From: Desulfobacterales bacterium
Lineage (GTDB): Bacteria; Desulfobacterota; Desulfobacteria; Desulfobacterales; 4be13
Length of the DNA stretch: 9,578 bases
Assembly: GCA_029934695.1 (NCBI GenBank)
Contig: JAOZLU010000237.1
Location: forward strand, 1-9,578
Direction: 5' to 3'
In this document: piece after piece, positions 5,725-9,578 of the stretch
Position numbering within the stretch: position 1 is the stretch's first letter
Layout: each line of letters opens with the position of its first letter
Position numbers and translations under genes: made by a program
Notes under the pieces: generated by a model
What the model saw: the letters and a program-made list of their open reading frames with translations, nothing else
The model's database searches: none
What the model was told of the DNA's origin: nothing

Positions 5725-5822
5725 CGATGAACGGTTTTTTTCATCCCGCTGAAATCCGGAACCTGAAGGCCAGTACCGTGGCCGGAGACTGACTGCACAG
5801 GGGCCTCCGCCAAACTGCAAGT
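5725..5822. other. Hairpin-bearing spacer after cbiH
   Basis: The spacer holds two inverted repeats, GGCC-agtaccgt-GGCC (5768-5783) and GCCAAACT-gca-AGTTTGGC (5809-5827). The second is followed 11 bases later by a run of seven T (5839-5845), inside the start of the next ORF. It could be a loose terminator for cbiFGH or part of an extragenic repeat. A 21-codon ORF from ATG 5727 is not convincing. Confidence 0.4.
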
Positions 5823-6086
5823 TTGGCACTCCGGACAATTTTTTTGTTGAAGGCTATGGCAGCTTGTATTGTTCTGACATTTTTCAGTTGCAATCCGCCT
5901 GAGGATGAAAATGTCAAAAAAGAAATGTCTTCTCACAAAAAGAAGTTTGAAGTCAAATTGCAGCAATATCTGGACAACAAGATCAAAACGCTGAAGATTC
6001 CTGGTGTATCGCTGTATATTGATATTCCGGGACAATTGCCTGTGAGCATATCAGCCGGTGTATCTGACAAAGACGCGGGAACCTGA
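5823..6086 (+). pseudogene. 3'-truncated lipoprotein / serine hydrolase remnant
   Basis: The reading frame begins with possible starts TTG 5823, TTG 5844/5847 or ATG 5856, none with a good ribosome site. It encodes a short hydrophobic signal ending in LTFFSC, an acceptable lipobox with the Cys as lipidated residue, then a charged linker. LQQYLDNKIKTLKIPGVSLY and SISAGVSDKDAGT follow. The latter resembles the first strand and helix of class C beta-lactamase/DD-peptidase family proteins (pattern: helix, IPG-x-S, GVSD...GT). The catalytic SxxK motif should come some 15-20 residues further on, but a TGA stops the frame and the RND gene begins 26 bases later, with no remnant in other frames. It is therefore probably a decayed gene cut by a deletion; a functional small lipoprotein cannot be excluded. 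Confidence 0.5.
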
Positions 6087-6112
6087 AACTTTCATATAAA
6101 AAGAGAAAAATA

Positions 6113-9100
6113 ATGGATTTCATAAAATTTTCAATATCCAAACCTGTATCCGTGGTTGTCGGCATTATCCTCGTGGTCCTTTTCGGTCTCATTGGAATCA
6201 GGAAATTACCGGTGCAACTCACTCCGGACGTGGAAGCCCCTCAGATTACGGTTTCAACCTTATGGCCCGGGGCCACGCCATACGAGGTGGAAAAAGATAT
6301 TATCGAGGAACAGGAGGAAGTTTTAAAAGGCATTCAGCGGCTGACGCTCATGGAAAGCTCCAGTTATAACAGCCTGGGCGAGATCACCCTGACATTTGAG
6401 GTCGGAACAGATATTGACGCCGCACTGCTGAGGGTTTCCAACAAACTGAACGAGGTCAGACGCTATCCTGACAATGTTGAAAAGCCGGTGATCAACGCGT
6501 CCGGCGCGCAGAGTTCCCCGGTGATCTGGATGGTTCTGAAAACAAAAAGCGGCGATGCCTCAGCGGTAAATACTTACAGGACATTTTTTGAAAATGACGT
6601 GCGCCAGCATATTGAACGGGTGCCCGGGGTGGGATCACTTTTTGTGTTCGGCGGGTCTGAGAAGCAGCTTGAGATTGTGATCTCTCCTGAAAAACTTGCC
6701 AAATACAATCTGACCATCGGCGAGGTGATCAGCCGGCTCATGACCTCCAACACCGATATTTCCGCGGGAATCCTCGGACTTGGCAAGAAAAATTACAGGG
6801 TGAGAACCGTCAGCCAGTTCCAAAATATGAATGATCCGTTGGATGTGCTTCTCAGGGACGACGGCATCCGGAGAATTCATCTGAAAGACATCGCTTCCGC
6901 CCGGTTCGGTTACGCCATGAATGATGTGTCGGTCATGCATAACGGCTCTCCGGTGATTGTGACCGGCGTGAGAAAGGAACAGGGCGCAAATGTCATTGAA
7001 CTCACCGAAAAGATGAAGCAGGTTGTCACCAAACTGAACAAGGGCATTCTTGACGAGAACAACCTGCGTTTTGAGATTGTCTATGAACAGACCCCATACA
7101 TCAACAGGGCCATGGGGCTTGTAAAGAAGAATGTCATCATCGGCGGTGCGTTGGCTCTCTGTGTCCTGCTCATATTCCTGAGAAGCATCAGCTCGACCCT
7201 GGTGACAGCCATAGCCATACCGATTTCCGTTATCGGGACGTTCATCTTCTTATGGCTTTTTCAGAGAAGCCTGAATATCGTGAGCCTTGCGGGAATTTCA
7301 TTTGCGGTGGGAATGCTTGTGGATAACGCCATTGTTGTTTTGGAGAATATTGACCGTCACCGAAAAATGGGGAAATTGCCTTTCCAGGCATCTTATGAAG
7401 GTGCGCAGGAGGTCTGGGGTGCAGTGCTTGCTTCCACTGCGACCACGGTGGCTGTCTTTCTTCCGGTGATTTTCATTCAGGAGGAAGCCGGCCAACTGTT
7501 CAAAGATATCGCCGTCGCCATCACCTTTGCCATTATGTTAAGTATGGTGGTATCTGTATCTGCCATTCCCACCATCACCAATCAGTTTTACAGACTCTCG
7601 AAAAGAAAAGAATTCAAGGAAGGCGTGTTAGGGAAAATAGGAAATTCTCTTTCAGAGATGCTTTTGTTCTTTTCCCGTATGACATTGAAGAACTGGCTCA
7701 CCCGGGTTGTAACGATAGCTGTCCTCACCGGGATTGCATCTGTCACCGCGGTGAAACTGGTGCCGAAAGCGGAATACCTGCCTCTGGGAAACAGAAACCT
7801 GATATTGAATATTATGATCCCGCCCCCGGGATATTCCATCAAGAAGAGGCAGGAAATGGGGGATTTCATTTTCAAATCCACCGCACCGTACTTCAAAGAG
7901 GACTATAAAGACGGGGTTCCCAAAATCAAAAATATGTTTTTTGTCTCCGCAGACCGCATAACGCTTTTCGGGGTCATCAGCCATCATGAGACAGAGGCGG
8001 CCAAAATGATGCCCATGATGGGGAAAATTATGAATTCGATTCCGGGGGTATTCGGGATCAGCATGCAGGCGGGGATTTTTCAGAGCGGGATCGGACGCGG
8101 GCGCACGGTGGCGGTGAACATATCAGGGGAAGATATTGACCGGATTATTGGCGTGTCGAGAATGTTGTTCGGAGCAATCCGGGGAAAGTTAAAGAATGCC
8201 CAGGTCCGTCCCATCCCCTCTCTTGAGAACAGTTATCCTGAAGCCAACTTCCTGCCGAACCGCTCAAAGACGCTGGCGAACGGCATTACCGAGGAGGAAC
8301 TCGGTTTGTATATTGATGTGATTATGGACGGCAGGAAAGTCGGGGAGTTCAAACCGGAGCAGTCCAAAAAGATGGACCTTGTTCTCCGAACCGATGCCTC
8401 GGATATTCAGATTCCCGAAGATATCTCCGAGAGCATGATCACAAACCGGTTCGGCAATCTGATTCGCATTGCAGACATTGCCGAACTCAGATATGATCAG
8501 GGCATGATGCAGATTGATCATTTTGAGCGGAAACGGAATATCAGACTCGAAGTCACGCCGCCGCCGGACCTTCCGTTGCAGCGGGCCATGGAAATCATTG
8601 AAGACGAAATCGTGAAGGGACTCAGAGACGCTGGCAAGCTGAAAGGAACGAGCATAACCATGGGCGGAAATGCGGACAAGCTGACCCAGGCAATGAAGGC
8701 GATTCAGTTTAACCTGATACTGGCTGCGATCATTGTTTATCTTCTCATGTCAGCCCTGTTTGAAAATTTCTTTTACCCGCTTATCATCATGTTTTCCGTA
8801 CCCCTTGCCGCGGCCGGAGGGTTTGCGGGACTGCACCTTGTGGATCGCTTCATTGCGCCCCAGCCCTTTGATATTGTGACCATGCTGGGATTCATCATCC
8901 TGGTGGGCACGGTGGTCAACAACGCCATTCTCATCGTGCATCAGGCGTTGAACAACGTGAGGTACGGCGGTCTGGTCGGGCTTGATGCGATTCTTGAATC
9001 CGTGAGAACCCGGATTCGTCCCATTTTCATGAGTACGACCACCAGCCTTTTCGGAATGCTTCCTCTTGTGCTTTCCACGGGAGCGGGAAGTGAACTCTAC

Positions 9101-9229
9101 AGGGGGCTTGGGAGTGTCCTGCTGGGTGGGTTGGCGGTTTCGACGATTTTCACTTTGTTTGTGATACCCGCGCTGCTCTCGTTCTTTATCGGGTTTGAGA
9201 AGGCAAGGGAAAACAGCGGGGAGGAATAA
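6113..9229 (+). CDS. RND-family efflux transporter (AcrB/HAE1-like inner-membrane pump)
   Basis: Proton-driven inner-membrane pump of 1038 residues, the normal size. It shows the duplicated RND plan: TM1 near 10-29, a periplasmic porter loop (30-339), TM2-TM6 (340-487), TM7 near 531-548, a second porter loop (549-865) and TM8-TM12 (866-1026). Family motifs include KLPVQLTPDVEAPQITVST (31-49), WPGATPYEVE (51-60), FAVGMLVDNAIVVLENI (397-413), NFFYPLIIMFSVPLA (885-899) and GLGSVLLGGLAVSTIFTLFV (998-1017). For the proton relay, Asp404 matches AcrB Asp407, Asn405 replaces Asp408, Asn936 stands where AcrB has Lys940, and Arg967 matches Arg971. Asn at these places is common in environmental HAE1-type pumps. 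No adaptor or TolC-type gene flanks it, so partners must lie elsewhere or the pump works differently. The substrate cannot be inferred. ATG 6113 has only a weak AAGAG seven bases upstream. Confidence 0.95.
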   Translation: MDFIKFSISKPVSVVVGIILVVLFGLIGIRKLPVQLTPDVEAPQITVSTLWPGATPYEVEKDIIEEQEEVLKGIQRLTLMESSSYNSLGEITLTFEVGTDIDAALLRVSNKLNEVRRYPDNVEKPVINASGAQSSPVIWMVLKTKSGDASAVNTYRTFFENDVRQHIERVPGVGSLFVFGGSEKQLEIVISPEKLAKYNLTIGEVISRLMTSNTDISAGILGLGKKNYRVRTVSQFQNMNDPLDVLLRDDGIRRIHLKDIASARFGYAMNDVSVMHNGSPVIVTGVRKEQGANVIELTEKMKQVVTKLNKGILDENNLRFEIVYEQTPYINRAMGLVKKNVIIGGALALCVLLIFLRSISSTLVTAIAIPISVIGTFIFLWLFQRSLNIVSLAGISFAVGMLVDNAIVVLENIDRHRKMGKLPFQASYEGAQEVWGAVLASTATTVAVFLPVIFIQEEAGQLFKDIAVAITFAIMLSMVVSVSAIPTITNQFYRLSKRKEFKEGVLGKIGNSLSEMLLFFSRMTLKNWLTRVVTIAVLTGIASVTAVKLVPKAEYLPLGNRNLILNIMIPPPGYSIKKRQEMGDFIFKSTAPYFKEDYKDGVPKIKNMFFVSADRITLFGVISHHETEAAKMMPMMGKIMNSIPGVFGISMQAGIFQSGIGRGRTVAVNISGEDIDRIIGVSRMLFGAIRGKLKNAQVRPIPSLENSYPEANFLPNRSKTLANGITEEELGLYIDVIMDGRKVGEFKPEQSKKMDLVLRTDASDIQIPEDISESMITNRFGNLIRIADIAELRYDQGMMQIDHFERKRNIRLEVTPPPDLPLQRAMEIIEDEIVKGLRDAGKLKGTSITMGGNADKLTQAMKAIQFNLILAAIIVYLLMSALFENFFYPLIIMFSVPLAAAGGFAGLHLVDRFIAPQPFDIVTMLGFIILVGTVVNNAILIVHQALNNVRYGGLVGLDAILESVRTRIRPIFMSTTTSLFGMLPLVLSTGAGSELYRGLGSVLLGGLAVSTIFTLFVIPALLSFFIGFEKARENSGEE

Positions 9230-9239
9230 TATCCTCATG

Positions 9240-9258
9240 GTCAGTTGGGTCAGTTGGG
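9240..9258. repeat. Nine-base tandem duplication
   Basis: The word gtcagttgg occurs twice in tandem (9240-9248 and 9249-9257) in the 35-base gap between two convergent genes. It is another short-period repeat confined to a spacer. There is no obvious terminator hairpin in this gap. Confidence 0.75.
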
Positions 9259-9264
9259 CTATTT

Positions 9265-9578
9265 TCAAATCCCCTTATCTTTTACTCTCCCTTCTTTTAC
9301 CATCTTTACGATCTCATTTTTTACAAATTGCAGATTTTTATAGATTTTTTTTAAATCCTCTATATTTGTGCAGTTAAAAGATTGACTTACAAAATATTGA
9401 TACTTATCAACTTCCAATTTTTCCAACACTGCAAATCGCCAAGTCTCTCCAATTATAAAAGCTCCTCTGATAGTTTTGGTTTTATTTAACTCAATACCGC
9501 TAATCATCTCCGCCAAAAGTTGCGGTCGGGGATTGCTATACTCCTCCGCTCTTTTGAACTCTTGAATAAAAAAATAGG
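9265..9578 (-). CDS. Hypothetical protein, PD-(D/E)XK nuclease-like, 5' end missing
   Basis: The frame is open from the right edge of the window to a TGA at 9265, giving about 104 residues; the N-terminus lies outside. A TTG at 9516 could start a shorter protein, but the residues before it (FFIQEFKRAEEYSNPRPQLL) look like genuine protein. The QEFK sequence fits the E-x-K half of a PD-(D/E)XK nuclease core, followed by a helix and then the pattern RGAFIIGETWRFAVLE...YFVSQSFN...DLKKIYKNLQFVKNEI. I recognise this as similar to uncharacterised nuclease-like proteins of bacterial accessory regions, from memory only. The gene is visibly richer in A and T than the RND gene it converges on, which suggests separate acquisition. 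Function unknown. Confidence 0.6.
   Translation of the reverse strand, partial: YFFIQEFKRAEEYSNPRPQLLAEMISGIELNKTKTIRGAFIIGETWRFAVLEKLEVDKYQYFVSQSFNCTNIEDLKKIYKNLQFVKNEIVKMVKEGRVKDKGI

Noticed and set aside
5727..5792. 21-codon ORF after cbiH
   Set aside because: Short, no ribosome site, overlaps hairpins and has no recognisable sequence.
8750..9268. 172-codon minus-strand open frame at the RND 3' end
   Set aside because: It is antisense to conserved TM8-TM12 of the RND pump, and the product is a Lys/Arg/Gln-rich non-membrane sequence typical of shadow frames.

Overview
The window looks like a chromosomal piece from an anaerobic bacterium, most likely a sulfate-reducer-type Desulfobacterota. 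That placement is an inference from three things: anaerobic (cobalt-early) cobalamin genes, a cobaltochelatase with a signal peptide as in Desulfovibrio CbiK-P, and intergenic spaces full of short tandem repeats. No rRNA, tRNA, CRISPR array or complete insertion sequence is visible.

Left part (1-2772, minus strand). A strong promoter (2744-2772) transcribes a cobalamin riboswitch (2558-2733) and a Rho-independent terminator (2475-2510). Beyond a 247-base leader come cbiK (1343-2227, predicted periplasmic) and a FecCD/BtuC-type ABC permease (91-1131). The permease gene is separated from cbiK by a cluster of perfect hairpin repeats and a GGGTTTT-type tract. This reads as a B12-repressed module for tetrapyrrole/metal handling and uptake. 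The partner ATPase and binding protein are not in the window.

Middle (2773-5724, plus strand). A spacer holds a possible 123-bp non-autonomous mobile element, then cbiF/cobM, cbiG and cbiH/cobJ follow in order. These would catalyse C11 methylation, opening and deacylation of the delta-lactone of cobalt-precorrin-5A, and C17 methylation with ring contraction. With CbiK supplying cobalt insertion into sirohydrochlorin, the two divergent units together cover several steps of corrin ring synthesis. cbiG and cbiH overlap by 109 bases. Each contains in frame a heptanucleotide repeat of the kind also found in the cbiF-cbiG spacer.

Right part (5725-9578). After a hairpin-bearing spacer comes a short lipoprotein-like ORF that resembles the N-terminus of a beta-lactamase-family serine hydrolase cut off after about 45 residues of the domain. 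It is followed by a full-length RND efflux pump gene (6113-9229) with no adaptor or outer-membrane partner beside it. A convergent, AT-rich, 5'-incomplete gene at the right edge carries a nuclease-like E-x-K motif.
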